This document shows, in pieces, positions 19,354-27,428 of a stretch of DNA of 64,000 nucleotides; position 1 is the first letter of the stretch; each line of letters opens with the position of its first letter. The notes below the pieces were generated by a model that was not told the DNA's origin, did no database searches, and saw only the letters and a list, made by a program, of their open reading frames with translations. This DNA comes from Blastococcus sp. TF02-8 (lineage in GTDB: Bacteria > Actinomycetota > Actinomycetes > Mycobacteriales > Geodermatophilaceae). The translations under genes were made by a program, and so were the position numbers. The DNA is taken from the NCBI RefSeq assembly GCF_003319175.1, contig NZ_QOHK01000004.1:310001-374000 (forward strand), in the 5' to 3' direction.

Positions 19354-22125
19354 ATGCACAGTGCGCTGGTGCCACCGGGAGCCCTGCATCACCGGGTGAC
19401 CGCCGCCCTCAGCAACTGGCAGCTCGACGACGCCGAGCAGCTGCTCGCGGGTGTGGACCGGGATCCCTCCCCCTACGTCGCGGCCGTTCCGGACGACGAC
19501 GCGGCCGACGGTGCCCCGATGTCCCTGGGCCGGGCCTGGGCCGACACGCTGCGCGCCGAGCTGCTGGTGCGCCGGCTGCGCCTCGCCGGCTTCACGCTCG
19601 TCGGCGAGCCGGTGTCCACCGACTCCTCCGCCGAGCCCGCGCTCGACCTGCACGCGGGGGTCGCCGAGCTGCTCGACGGAACGGCCGCCGACGCCGACGC
19701 CCGCTCGGAGCAGGCCTCGCGCGCGGCCCTGGCCATCGCCCTGGTGCGCTCGGCGAAGGCCGCCTTCGACGCCGCCGACGACGACCTGCAGCGGGCGGCG
19801 GGGCTGGCCAGGCACGCCCGCATCGAGCTGCTCTCCCGGCGCATCGACGCCGCGATGGACGAGGCCGTGGAGGCCGCCAGCCTGCTGGACCCCGCCCTGC
19901 CGCCGAGCGTCCTGCTGGTCGACACGCTGACCACCCTGGCCGGCGTCCTCGCCGACCTCGAGCTCATGCCGCTGGCCCTGGACTACCAGCGCCGGGCGCA
20001 CGAGACGGCCCAGGCCGCCGCGGCGGACGCGGCACTGCTCGGGCCCGACGGCGCCGACCCCGACGTCCTGGTCGCCGTCGCCGCCACCCGGCTCGGCGAG
20101 CTGTGCGCCGAGCTCGGCGAGGGCCTGCTCGACGACGGCGCCCCCGAGTCCGCCGGCCCCTACTTCACCGAGGCCCGAGAGCTGGCCGAGCGGGCGCTGG
20201 CCCAGTTGCCGCCCGACGCGACCGGCGTCGTGGCCGCGCAGATCGTGCACGGCTGGGCGCTGGTCGGCATGGGCGAGCAGTCCGCCGCGATCGGGCCGCT
20301 GCGCGCCGCCGTCCGGATCTCCGGTGTCGCCGGCGACCGCGCCCGGCTGGCCTCCGCGCAGCTGGCGCTGGGCCGGGCACTGCGGCGCCAGGGTGGTGGC
20401 CGCGCGGCCGATGACCACCTCGTCGTCGCGCTGGACCTGGCCACCGAGCACGGGCTGCCGCGGATCCGCCGCGCCGCGCTGCGCGAGCTGTGCACCCTGC
20501 ACGCCGACCTGAACGACGCGGGCCGCGCGCTGCCCTACCTGCAGGCCTACCTGGCCGACGAGCTGGACCGGGTCGACGAGCGGCGCACCCGCTGGGTGGA
20601 GCTCTTCGGCCGCCGCAAGAGCCTGCTCGAGACCGAGCGCGCCGCCGGTCAGCTGCGCCGGCAGGCCTACGAGGACCCGCTCACGCACCTGCCCAACCGT
20701 CGCTACGCCGAGGCCCGCCTCGACGGCCTGCTGGCCGCGGGCGACGTCCCGGCGCTGGCCGTGGTCGACGTCGACCGGTTCAAGGCCATCAACGACACGA
20801 TCGGCCACCCCGGTGGTGACGCCGTGCTGCGCGCGGTCGGCGAGCTGCTGGTGGCCGGCGTCCGGGACACCGACGAGGTGTGCCGCTGGGCCGGCGACGA
20901 GTTCGTCGTCCTGCTGCCCGAGACCACCGCCGAGCAGGCCGAGCGGGCGCTGGAGCGCATCCGGGTGTCGGTCGCCCGGTACCCGTGGGTCGAGCTCGGC
21001 CTCGACGTGCCGGTCACCATCAGCGCCGGCATCGCCTCGGCCACGCGTGGCGACGACCGTAAGACCCTCTTCGCGGCGGCCGACGGCGTCCTCTACGACG
21101 CCAAGCGCAGCGGCCGGGACCGCGTGGTCCGGCTGTCCGCCGTCACGCAGACCCGCGCCGCGAGCAGCCCGCTCGACGCGATATTCGGTCCGCCGCCGGA
21201 GAGCGGCGCCGAGGACGTCGACGAGGCGGGCACCGGGTCGCCGGAGGAGACGCCCGCGGCGGCTACCGTCGCCGCTGTGCAGCCCTCCGCCCTGGACGAC
21301 GCCTTCCGCGCGGTCACCGCCGTGCGCGAGGAGGAGCCGGGCTTCGCCCCGCTGCTCACCCCTCTGGGCACCGCCCGCCCGGGCGAGCCGCTGCTGGTGC
21401 CGGCGCCGGAACCCGTCGGGCCGGGGGACGAAGCCCTGCCCGTGGCCGAAGCCCTGCCCGTGGACGAGGCCGCGCCGCAGGTCGTCACCGCCCCGCCGGC
21501 CGTCGCGGAACCCGACGTCGTCTGGGCCACCGGCCGCAGCACCGAGCAGGTGCTCGCCCTGGTCCGCGAGGCACGGCGCGAGCACCCCGACCGGCCGGCG
21601 CTGGTCCTGCGCGCCACCCCCGAGACGCTGGTCGCGCTGGCGACCGAGCACGACGCGTGCACGACGATGGACGCCGCCGCCTCCGCCGCGGCAGTGGGCC
21701 CGCTGCCCGAGCCGGTGGGCCGGGTGACCGTGCTCTCCGGTGGCGGTGCCGACGCCCCCGTGGCAGCCGAGGCCGCGTTCGTCGCGCGGATCGCCGGCAG
21801 CGAGGTCGCGCGCCTGGACGACGTCGCGGGCGCGCGCAGCCGCTCGCTGCTGGCCGACCGGACGCTGTTCGACGACACCGACTGCCTGGTCGTGGTGGCC
21901 GGCATGGAGGCCTCGCTGGCCACCGTGGTCGGCGCGCTGACCGACGTGCCGGTCGTCGCCGTCCCGACCTCGACCGGCCAGCCGAGCGCGTTCGGTGGGC
22001 TGGGCGCGTTGATGACGATGCTGACCGCGGCCACGCCGGGCATGACGGTGAGCAACATCGACAACGGGTACTCGGCCGGTGTGTTCGCCGCCCGGGTCGC
22101 CAGGAGGAGCGGCAGGAACCGGTGA
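19354..22125 (+). CDS. TPR-like / GGDEF / LarB-domain fusion protein
   Basis: A single open frame of 923 codons. Residues 1-430 form a helical repeat region similar to the preceding gene. Residues about 440-600 form a GGDEF domain with AVVDVDRFKAIND, an RDTD I-site and AGDEF at 513-517. Residues 600-715 are an acidic, Pro/Ala-rich linker. Residues 720-923 match LarB, the AIR-carboxylase-like enzyme of nickel-pincer nucleotide synthesis: CLVVVAGMEASLATVV, VPVVAVPTS, FGGLGALMTML and SNIDNGYSAG. The position of the LarB active-site cysteine appears to be A893. An internal GTG at 21277 with a leaderless -10 box could give a separate 282-residue LarB. ATG 19354 is used; GTG 19264, overlapping the previous stop, is an alternative. 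larC follows 22 nt later. Confidence 0.85.
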   Translation: MHSALVPPGALHHRVTAALSNWQLDDAEQLLAGVDRDPSPYVAAVPDDDAADGAPMSLGRAWADTLRAELLVRRLRLAGFTLVGEPVSTDSSAEPALDLHAGVAELLDGTAADADARSEQASRAALAIALVRSAKAAFDAADDDLQRAAGLARHARIELLSRRIDAAMDEAVEAASLLDPALPPSVLLVDTLTTLAGVLADLELMPLALDYQRRAHETAQAAAADAALLGPDGADPDVLVAVAATRLGELCAELGEGLLDDGAPESAGPYFTEARELAERALAQLPPDATGVVAAQIVHGWALVGMGEQSAAIGPLRAAVRISGVAGDRARLASAQLALGRALRRQGGGRAADDHLVVALDLATEHGLPRIRRAALRELCTLHADLNDAGRALPYLQAYLADELDRVDERRTRWVELFGRRKSLLETERAAGQLRRQAYEDPLTHLPNRRYAEARLDGLLAAGDVPALAVVDVDRFKAINDTIGHPGGDAVLRAVGELLVAGVRDTDEVCRWAGDEFVVLLPETTAEQAERALERIRVSVARYPWVELGLDVPVTISAGIASATRGDDRKTLFAAADGVLYDAKRSGRDRVVRLSAVTQTRAASSPLDAIFGPPPESGAEDVDEAGTGSPEETPAAATVAAVQPSALDDAFRAVTAVREEEPGFAPLLTPLGTARPGEPLLVPAPEPVGPGDEALPVAEALPVDEAAPQVVTAPPAVAEPDVVWATGRSTEQVLALVREARREHPDRPALVLRATPETLVALATEHDACTTMDAAASAAAVGPLPEPVGRVTVLSGGGADAPVAAEAAFVARIAGSEVARLDDVAGARSRSLLADRTLFDDTDCLVVVAGMEASLATVVGALTDVPVVAVPTSTGQPSAFGGLGALMTMLTAATPGMTVSNIDNGYSAGVFAARVARRSGRNR
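21264..21269 (+). promoter_or_regulatory. Internal leaderless-type -10 box before the LarB part (TACCGT)
   Basis: TACCGT is followed by 7 nt and an in-frame GTG (21277, codon 642 of the fusion). This is the same layout as the promoters of the antitoxin gene and others in the window, and suggests the LarB portion may also be expressed alone. Confidence 0.4.
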
Positions 22126-22147
22126 CCTGCCGAGGAGCGGTGGTCCC

Positions 22148-23344
22148 GTGATCGGCTGGCTGGATCTCGCCGCCGGGGCGTCCGGCGACACCCTGCTGGG
22201 CGCGCTGGTGGACGTGGGTGTGCCGCTGGACGTGGCCTCGGAAGCGATCGCGGCGTTGCACGTGGAACACGTGCGGCTGGTCGCGGAGCAGGTGACCCGG
22301 CACGGCGTGGGCGCCACCCGGGTGCACGTGCACACCCCGGCCACCGGCGACCCGGCGTCCTGGGCCGACCTGCGGGCACTGCTCGAGGGCTCGGCGCTGC
22401 CGTCGGCGGTCCGCGCCGGCGCCCTCGCCGTCGTCGAGCGGCTGGTCCACGCCGAGGCGGCCGTGCAGCGGGTGGAGCCCGACGAGGTCCGGTTCACCGA
22501 CGGCGGGCTCGCCCCGCTGGCCGACGCGGTCGCCGTGCTGGCCTGCCTGGAGTACCTCGAGCTCGACCGGCTGACCGCCTCGCCGGTGGCCCTGGGCAGC
22601 GGGTCGGCGGGCCCGCGACCGGTTCCCGAGCCGGTGGTGCTGGAGCTGCTCACCGACGTGCCGGTGCTCGCCGGCCCCCTGCCCGGCGAGATGTGCACCC
22701 CGACGGCGGCGGCGCTGCTGGCCGCCCGGGTCGAGGCCTGGACCCCGCTCCCGGCGCTGCGCCCGCGGCGGGTCGGCACCGGCGCCGGGGCCGAGGACCC
22801 CGAGGAGGTGACCGGCGTGGTGCGGCTGGTGCTGGGGGAGCCGTCCCGGCCGGCGCCACTCCTCCCGGTCGTCGTGGAGGCCAACGTCGACGACCTGGAC
22901 CCACGGCTGTGGCCCGGTGTCCTCGATGCGCTGCTGGCGGCCGGTGCGTCCGACGCCTGGCTCACGCCGATCCTGGTGCCGCCGGGCCGGCCGGCGCACA
23001 TGCTCTCCGCGCTCTGCCGCCCCGACGTCCTCAACGCCGTGCAGTCCGCGGTCTTCGCGACCACCTCCACCACCGGCATGCGGGTGGTCGAGGCACGCAA
23101 GGTGGCGCTGGAGCGCACGCAGGCCGCCGTCGAGGTGCTCGGCGGGCAGGTGGGCGTCAAGGTGGCCCTGGCCGCCGAGCGGATCGTCAACGTGGCCGTC
23201 GAGTTCGACGACGTCACCACCCTGGCCCGCGAGCGGGACCTGCCGGTCAAGGAGGTCCTCCGCGCCGCCACGGCCGCCGCCGAGGCGGCCTACCCGGCCG
23301 ATCCGGCGTCCCGCCTGGAGGACGCGCCCCCGCTCTGGGGATGA
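22148..23344 (+). CDS. larC: LarC, nickel insertion protein of nickel-pincer cofactor synthesis
   Basis: CTP-dependent cyclometallase family that inserts Ni into the pyridinium dithio-mononucleotide to finish the cofactor of lactate racemase and relatives. The 398-residue product opens GWLDLAAGASGDTLLGAL, the family N-terminal signature, has GEMCTPTAAALLA in mid-protein (TTPTG in typical members), and VVVEANVDDLDPRLW before the C-terminal domain. In some lactobacilli larC needs a ribosomal frameshift; here it is one continuous frame. GTG 22148 with GAGGAG about 11 nt upstream is chosen. No larA or larE is in the window, so the client enzyme is elsewhere or different. Confidence 0.9.
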   Translation: MIGWLDLAAGASGDTLLGALVDVGVPLDVASEAIAALHVEHVRLVAEQVTRHGVGATRVHVHTPATGDPASWADLRALLEGSALPSAVRAGALAVVERLVHAEAAVQRVEPDEVRFTDGGLAPLADAVAVLACLEYLELDRLTASPVALGSGSAGPRPVPEPVVLELLTDVPVLAGPLPGEMCTPTAAALLAARVEAWTPLPALRPRRVGTGAGAEDPEEVTGVVRLVLGEPSRPAPLLPVVVEANVDDLDPRLWPGVLDALLAAGASDAWLTPILVPPGRPAHMLSALCRPDVLNAVQSAVFATTSTTGMRVVEARKVALERTQAAVEVLGGQVGVKVALAAERIVNVAVEFDDVTTLARERDLPVKEVLRAATAAAEAAYPADPASRLEDAPPLWG

Positions 23345-23351
23345 TCCGGGT

Positions 23352-24365
23352 TCAGGAGCGCCGCAGGCAGCGGGCGACCACCGGGACCGCGGCGAGGACC
23401 AGCACTCCCAGACCGCTCGGACCACCCCCCGCCCAGGCCGCGAAGACCAGCAACGAGACGGCCTCCACGCCCAGCCCGGCCACCGAGGTCACCGTCGCGC
23501 GGTAGCGGCCGGCGACCCGGCGCTGCAGCTCGGCCTCGGCGCTGACCAGCACCGCCAGGTAGGCGCCGTACGCGAGCGCCAGTGCGGGCACCGCGACCGG
23601 CGCCGGGAGCGCCAGGGCGGCCAGCAGCCCCAGGCCGGCCGCCGTCAGCAGCGCCGCGAGCAGCGCCGCCCCGGGGCGCGCGAGACGGCCGCCCAGGGCC
23701 GCACCGGCGGCACCCGCCAGCGAGATGGCCAGCACGGCGGGTGGAACGGCGCCGGTGGGCACACCCTGGCCGGCGACGAGCACCGGGAAGTACTCCTCCA
23801 TGGCGTCCAGCCCGCCGATCACGGCGACGCCGACGAGGGGGGCCAGGAGCGCGGGCCGGCACAGCACGGGCAGCAGTTCGCGCGCCGGAACGCTCTCCTC
23901 GTCCGTGGGGCGCTCCGCCTCGGGCAGCCGCAGCGCGAGGCCCGCGGCGCCGAGGCAGACGCCCACGCTCGCCCAGCCGACCAGCGGGAAGCCGCCCGCG
24001 GCGTGCAGGCCCGTGGCGAGGAGCGCGGTCGGCACCTGGACCAGCAGCTCCGCGGCCGTCATCCAGCCGTGGACCCGCCCGAAGCACTCCGCCGCGCCGT
24101 GCTCGTCCAGGGCGTCGTGCACGAGCGCCTCCGCCGTACCGGAGGCGCAGGCACCCGCCACGCCCCACACGAGGAAGCCGACGGCGAACGCGGCGACCGA
24201 TGGCACGGCGGTCCACAGTGCGAACGCCGCCGCCTGCAGCACGCCCGAGAGGGCCAGCACCCGGCGGCGGGACCAGCGGTCGGCCAGCACGCCCGCCGGG
24301 ATCTCGGTGACCGAACCGCTGAGCGACCAGAGCGCGAACAACAGGGAGAGCTGGTCCGCGGACAC
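23352..24365 (-). CDS. MFS transporter, probably N-terminally interrupted
   Basis: The open frame from GTG 24365 gives 337 residues with about ten TM helices and the MFS loop motif GVLADRWSRRRVLALSG. Homology-like sequence continues upstream in the same frame (GWAALSELVPLYPLYALLFLEAG, with two further hydrophobic stretches), but no ATG/GTG/TTG occurs there before an in-frame TGA at 24489-24491. A GTG at 24503 with a TACCGT -10 box sits four codons before that TGA. The gene is therefore either a nonsense pseudogene, uses a CTG start, or contains a sequence error. The substrate is unknown. It converges on larC with 7 nt between stops. Confidence 0.7.
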   Translation of the reverse strand: MSADQLSLLFALWSLSGSVTEIPAGVLADRWSRRRVLALSGVLQAAAFALWTAVPSVAAFAVGFLVWGVAGACASGTAEALVHDALDEHGAAECFGRVHGWMTAAELLVQVPTALLATGLHAAGGFPLVGWASVGVCLGAAGLALRLPEAERPTDEESVPARELLPVLCRPALLAPLVGVAVIGGLDAMEEYFPVLVAGQGVPTGAVPPAVLAISLAGAAGAALGGRLARPGAALLAALLTAAGLGLLAALALPAPVAVPALALAYGAYLAVLVSAEAELQRRVAGRYRATVTSVAGLGVEAVSLLVFAAWAGGGPSGLGVLVLAAVPVVARCLRRS

Positions 24366-24509
24366 CCCCGCCTCGAGGAACAGCAGGGCGTAGAGGGGGT
24401 AGAGCGGAACCAGCTCCGAGAGGGCAGCCCAGCCTACGGCCAGGCGCGCGAGGGGCCGGGCCGCACGAGGAAGCGGGTCGGGACGGGATCAATGTCGGCG
24501 CACGGGGTA

Positions 24510-24515
24510 ACGGTA
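24510..24515 (-). promoter_or_regulatory. Leaderless-type -10 box of the MFS gene (TACCGT)
   Basis: On the minus strand TACCGT is 6 nt before the GTG at 24503, which then runs into TGA after four codons. Confidence 0.45.
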
Positions 24516-24687
24516 GCGCCGTCGGCCGCATCGAAAGCCCCTGCAGGCCGGGGGAACCGCCGGGGCGGCCTGCGGAGTTACCCATGCGGGGGAAGTGCGC
24601 CGCGAGGACTCAATAGGGTGCTCGTTCGCGCCGTTGCGGAACTGAACGGATCGGACCCCCCCCCGGCCGTGACGGAAGGACACCAGG

Positions 24688-26136
24688 ATGACCAGCACGG
24701 CGGAGCCCGCTGCGGTGCTCGGCCGTCCGGACGTGCCCCGTCCCGGGGGTGACCTGTCGACGCTGGACTCCGACCCCGCTCTGCAGGGCCTGGTCCGCGT
24801 CGCGGCAGCGGTCACCGGCATGACCCGGTCCTCCGTGATCACGATGGACACCGCCGTCATGCGGGTGCTTGCCGCGCACGGCTTCCGCGGTGCCTCCTGG
24901 CCGCGCCGGGGCTCGATCGTCGGCGTGCTGCTGGAGCGCGGTCCGGGTGTGCAGACCTGCGACGACCTGGGGACCGAGCCGCGGTTCGCCGGGAGCCCCT
25001 GGGTCGACGGCCGACGTGGCGGCATCCGGGCGTTCGGCTGCGTGCCGATCGTGGTCGACGACGTCACCGTCGCCGCGTTGTGCGTCTTCGACCACGCGCC
25101 CCACGCCTTCACCGACGACGACCGGGCGCGGCTGGCCGACGTGGCCGTGGCTGTCACCTCCCTCGTCCGCGCCGAGCAGCAGGCCCGCCAGCTGGCCGAC
25201 CTCGCCGCCGCGAGCCAGCTCGCCCGGGCGGAGATCTCCCGCGCCCACAGCGAGCTGGCCCGGTCGACGGCGTTCACCCGCTCCCTGCTCGAGGTGCTGC
25301 CGGTCGGGGTCATCGGCGGGGACGCCGAGGGACGGGTCACCCTGTTCAACGCCACCGCGCGGGACTGGCACGGACTGGATGCCGACCCCTCGGTGGCGGT
25401 CGAGGACATCCCGGGCACGTTCGGTCTCACCGACATCCACGGCACCCCGCTCGCCTACGAGGACGTCCCGTTCAGCCGGGTCTACACCGAGGGGCGCGTG
25501 GACGAGGCGGAGATGGGCATCGCCGTCCCCGGCCGGCCGCTGCGCCGCGTCTGCGGCTCGGGCGTGCAGGTGCTCGACGCCGAGGGCGGCATGCTGGGCA
25601 CCGTGGTGACCCTGACCGACGTCACCGAGCAGCGGGCGTTGGAGGCGGCGCTGCGCGAGGCGGCCCTGCACGACCCGCTCACCGGCCTGCCCAACCGCAA
25701 CCTGCTGCTGGACCGGCTGGGGCAGAGCCTGGCCGCCGCCGAGCGCGCCCAGCGACCCATGGCCGTTCTCTACTGCGACCTGGACGGCTTCAAGCCGGTC
25801 AACGACACCGCGGGTCACGCCGCCGGCGACGAGGTGCTCGTGGAGGCCGCGCGCCGGCTCGCCACCGCCGTCCGCCCCGGCGACACCGTGGCCCGCATCG
25901 GCGGCGACGAGTTCGTCGTCCTGTGCCCGGAGGTGGGCAGCGAGCAGGCCGCGCAGATCATCGCCGACCGCATCACCGCCGCCTTCGACCAGCCGCTGCG
26001 GCGGGCCGGCGGCGACGAGCACGCGGTCGGCATCAGCATCGGCGTGGCCCTGTGCCAGGCAGGGGACACCGCCGACACGGCGCTGGCCACCTCCGATGCC
26101 GCCATGTACCGGGTGAAGGCCTCCCGGCGCGGCTGA
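24688..26136 (+). CDS. GAF-PAS-GGDEF diguanylate cyclase
   Basis: Soluble sensor cyclase of 482 residues: a GAF domain (about 20-165), a short coiled linker, a PAS domain (about 195-300) with VIGGDAEGRVTLFNATA, and a GGDEF domain (about 315-480). The catalytic GGDEF is at 405-409, preceded by an RPGD I-site, with CDLDGFKPVND upstream. All elements for an active, product-inhibited cyclic-di-GMP synthase are present. No EAL domain follows. The ATG has GGAAGG about 9 nt upstream, and a TAGGGT hexamer near 24613 may be the promoter, implying a leader of about 65 nt. Confidence 0.94.
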   Translation: MTSTAEPAAVLGRPDVPRPGGDLSTLDSDPALQGLVRVAAAVTGMTRSSVITMDTAVMRVLAAHGFRGASWPRRGSIVGVLLERGPGVQTCDDLGTEPRFAGSPWVDGRRGGIRAFGCVPIVVDDVTVAALCVFDHAPHAFTDDDRARLADVAVAVTSLVRAEQQARQLADLAAASQLARAEISRAHSELARSTAFTRSLLEVLPVGVIGGDAEGRVTLFNATARDWHGLDADPSVAVEDIPGTFGLTDIHGTPLAYEDVPFSRVYTEGRVDEAEMGIAVPGRPLRRVCGSGVQVLDAEGGMLGTVVTLTDVTEQRALEAALREAALHDPLTGLPNRNLLLDRLGQSLAAAERAQRPMAVLYCDLDGFKPVNDTAGHAAGDEVLVEAARRLATAVRPGDTVARIGGDEFVVLCPEVGSEQAAQIIADRITAAFDQPLRRAGGDEHAVGISIGVALCQAGDTADTALATSDAAMYRVKASRRG

Positions 26137-26246
26137 CCGCGCGCCTCCTGTCCCCGGTCGTCCCCGGGGCACCCGCTACCGTGGTCGGCGGAGAGAGTCG
26201 CCTGCCCGAGCCCCGCCCGGCAGTGCCGTGCGGAGGAGAGTTCGTC

Positions 26247-26840
26247 GTGATCTGGTCGGTCGTCCTGGCCGCGTTCGTCCTGGTGCTCCCGGTGGAGCTG
26301 CCCGACAAGACGCTGTTCGCCAGCCTCGTGCTGGCCACCCGCTACCCGCACTGGCCGGTGTTCGTGGGTGTCGGCGCCGCGTTCGGCCTGCAGGTCGTCA
26401 TCGCCGTCACCGCCGGATCGCTGCTCTCCCTGCTGCCCGAGGCGCTGGTCAGCGGGGTGGTGGCGCTGCTGTTCGTCGTCGGCGCGGTCCTGCTCTGGCG
26501 CAGCGCCGAGGACGGCCCCGAGGACGCCGAGGACGCGCCCGACCGCGAGGGCACGTCGTTCCTGCGGGTCGCGGCCATCTCCTTCGGCGTGCTGTTCGCC
26601 GCGGAGTGGGGCGATCTCTCCCAGCTGGCCACCGCCGGGCTGGCCGCGCGCTACGACGCGCCGCTGTCGGTCTTCATCGGGGCCTGGGCGGCGCTGCTGG
26701 TGGTCTCCGGCCTCGCGGTCTTCCTGGGCAAGAAGCTCGCCGACCGGTTGCCCATCCCGCTGATCCGCCGGGTGGCCGCCGGGCTGTTCCTCGTGTTCGC
26801 CGTCGTCGCCGTCGTGGAGACCGTCCGCGCACTCACCTGA
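26247..26840 (+). CDS. TMEM165/GDT1 family cation transporter
   Basis: Integral membrane protein of 197 residues with six predicted TM helices in two inverted halves. The two family signatures are ELPDKTLFAS (E17) and EWGDLSQLAT. The first has Pro where most members have Gly, a variant I have seen in actinobacterial homologues. Members move Mn2+ or Ca2+ against protons, so manganese homeostasis is the likely role; the Mn-dependent catalase at 48 kb makes this attractive but the link is only inference. GTG 26247 has GGAGGAG about 8 nt upstream. TACCGT near 26176 may be the promoter. Confidence 0.87.
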   Translation: MIWSVVLAAFVLVLPVELPDKTLFASLVLATRYPHWPVFVGVGAAFGLQVVIAVTAGSLLSLLPEALVSGVVALLFVVGAVLLWRSAEDGPEDAEDAPDREGTSFLRVAAISFGVLFAAEWGDLSQLATAGLAARYDAPLSVFIGAWAALLVVSGLAVFLGKKLADRLPIPLIRRVAAGLFLVFAVVAVVETVRALT

Positions 26841-27363
26841 CCGCGCCCTCGAGCGGGCCGGTCCCCGCGGTGACGGCCGGCACCAGGGTCGCCTCCAGCA
26901 GCAGGACGTCGCCGTCGGAGGTGACGATCGCGCCGGGCAGCAGGCGCCGTGCCAGCCAGAGTGCCGCGTCGTTGTCCGGCTGGACCCTCGCGGTGAGCGT
27001 GGTGACGCCCCGCTCGGCTGCGAGGGCCGTGAGCGCGTCGAGCAGCTGGCGCCCGATCCCGGCACCCTGCCAGCCGTCCTCCACCACGACGGCGACCTCC
27101 GCCACGGACGGGTCCAGCGGCGGGCGGTCGTACCGGGCGACTCCCACCACCTCGTCCCCGACGACGGCGACGACGGCCTCGCGGAGATCGTGGTCGACGA
27201 CGACGAGGAACCGGAGCAGGTCGTCGGGGAGCCGGCGCACCGCGGCGTGGAACCGCCGGTACACCGTCTCGGCCGACAACCGGGGCCACATCCGTCGGAA
27301 GCGCACCTCGTCCTCCGGCCGCACCGCCCGCACCGACACCGGGATCACCACCCCTGAGTTCAT
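26833..27363 (-). CDS. GNAT family N-acetyltransferase
   Basis: Acetyl-CoA-dependent transferase of 176 residues. The acetyl-CoA pyrophosphate loop is seen as EDGWQGAGIGRQLLDAL (Q/R-x-x-G-x-G/A), after the beta4 strand VAEVAVVVE. The ending resembles the GNAT parts of large protein-acetylating enzymes, but no other domain is attached. ATG 27363 is supported by a full promoter on the minus strand: TTGACG, 18 bp, TAGGTT, then 6 nt to the ATG. It is divergent from an HxlR regulator whose probable operators overlap this promoter. The 3' end overlaps the GDT1 gene by 8 nt. Confidence 0.88.
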   Translation of the reverse strand: MNSGVVIPVSVRAVRPEDEVRFRRMWPRLSAETVYRRFHAAVRRLPDDLLRFLVVVDHDLREAVVAVVGDEVVGVARYDRPPLDPSVAEVAVVVEDGWQGAGIGRQLLDALTALAAERGVTTLTARVQPDNDAALWLARRLLPGAIVTSDGDVLLLEATLVPAVTAGTGPLEGAVR

Positions 27364-27367
27364 CAAC

Positions 27368-27406
27368 CGAACCTAGAGCTCTCCCTCGAGGTTCGTCAAG
27401 TGAACC
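27368..27406. promoter_or_regulatory. Divergent GNAT/HxlR promoter with three GGTTC/GAACC boxes
   Basis: CGAACCT (27368-27374), AGGTTCG (27389-27395) and GAACC (27402-27406) form two overlapping inverted repeats. They cover the -35 (complement of 27394-27399, TTGACG) and -10 (complement of 27370-27375, TAGGTT) of the GNAT gene. They are likely HxlR binding sites. Confidence 0.55.
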
Positions 27407-27416
27407 CAGACCGGTC

Positions 27417-27422
27417 TAGACT
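27417..27422 (+). promoter_or_regulatory. Leaderless-type -10 box of the HxlR gene (TAGACT)
   Basis: TAGACT is followed by 6 nt and the ATG at 27429. Confidence 0.5.
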
Positions 27423-27428
27423 GCCTCC

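Noticed and set aside
18604-23271. A 1555-codon open frame on the minus strand
   Set aside because: It lies opposite the cyclase-LarB-LarC genes, which have clear domains; its sequence is low-complexity shadow.
24489-24491. Selenocysteine at the TGA in the MFS gene
   Set aside because: The position is in a variable N-terminus, and transporters of this family are not known selenoproteins.
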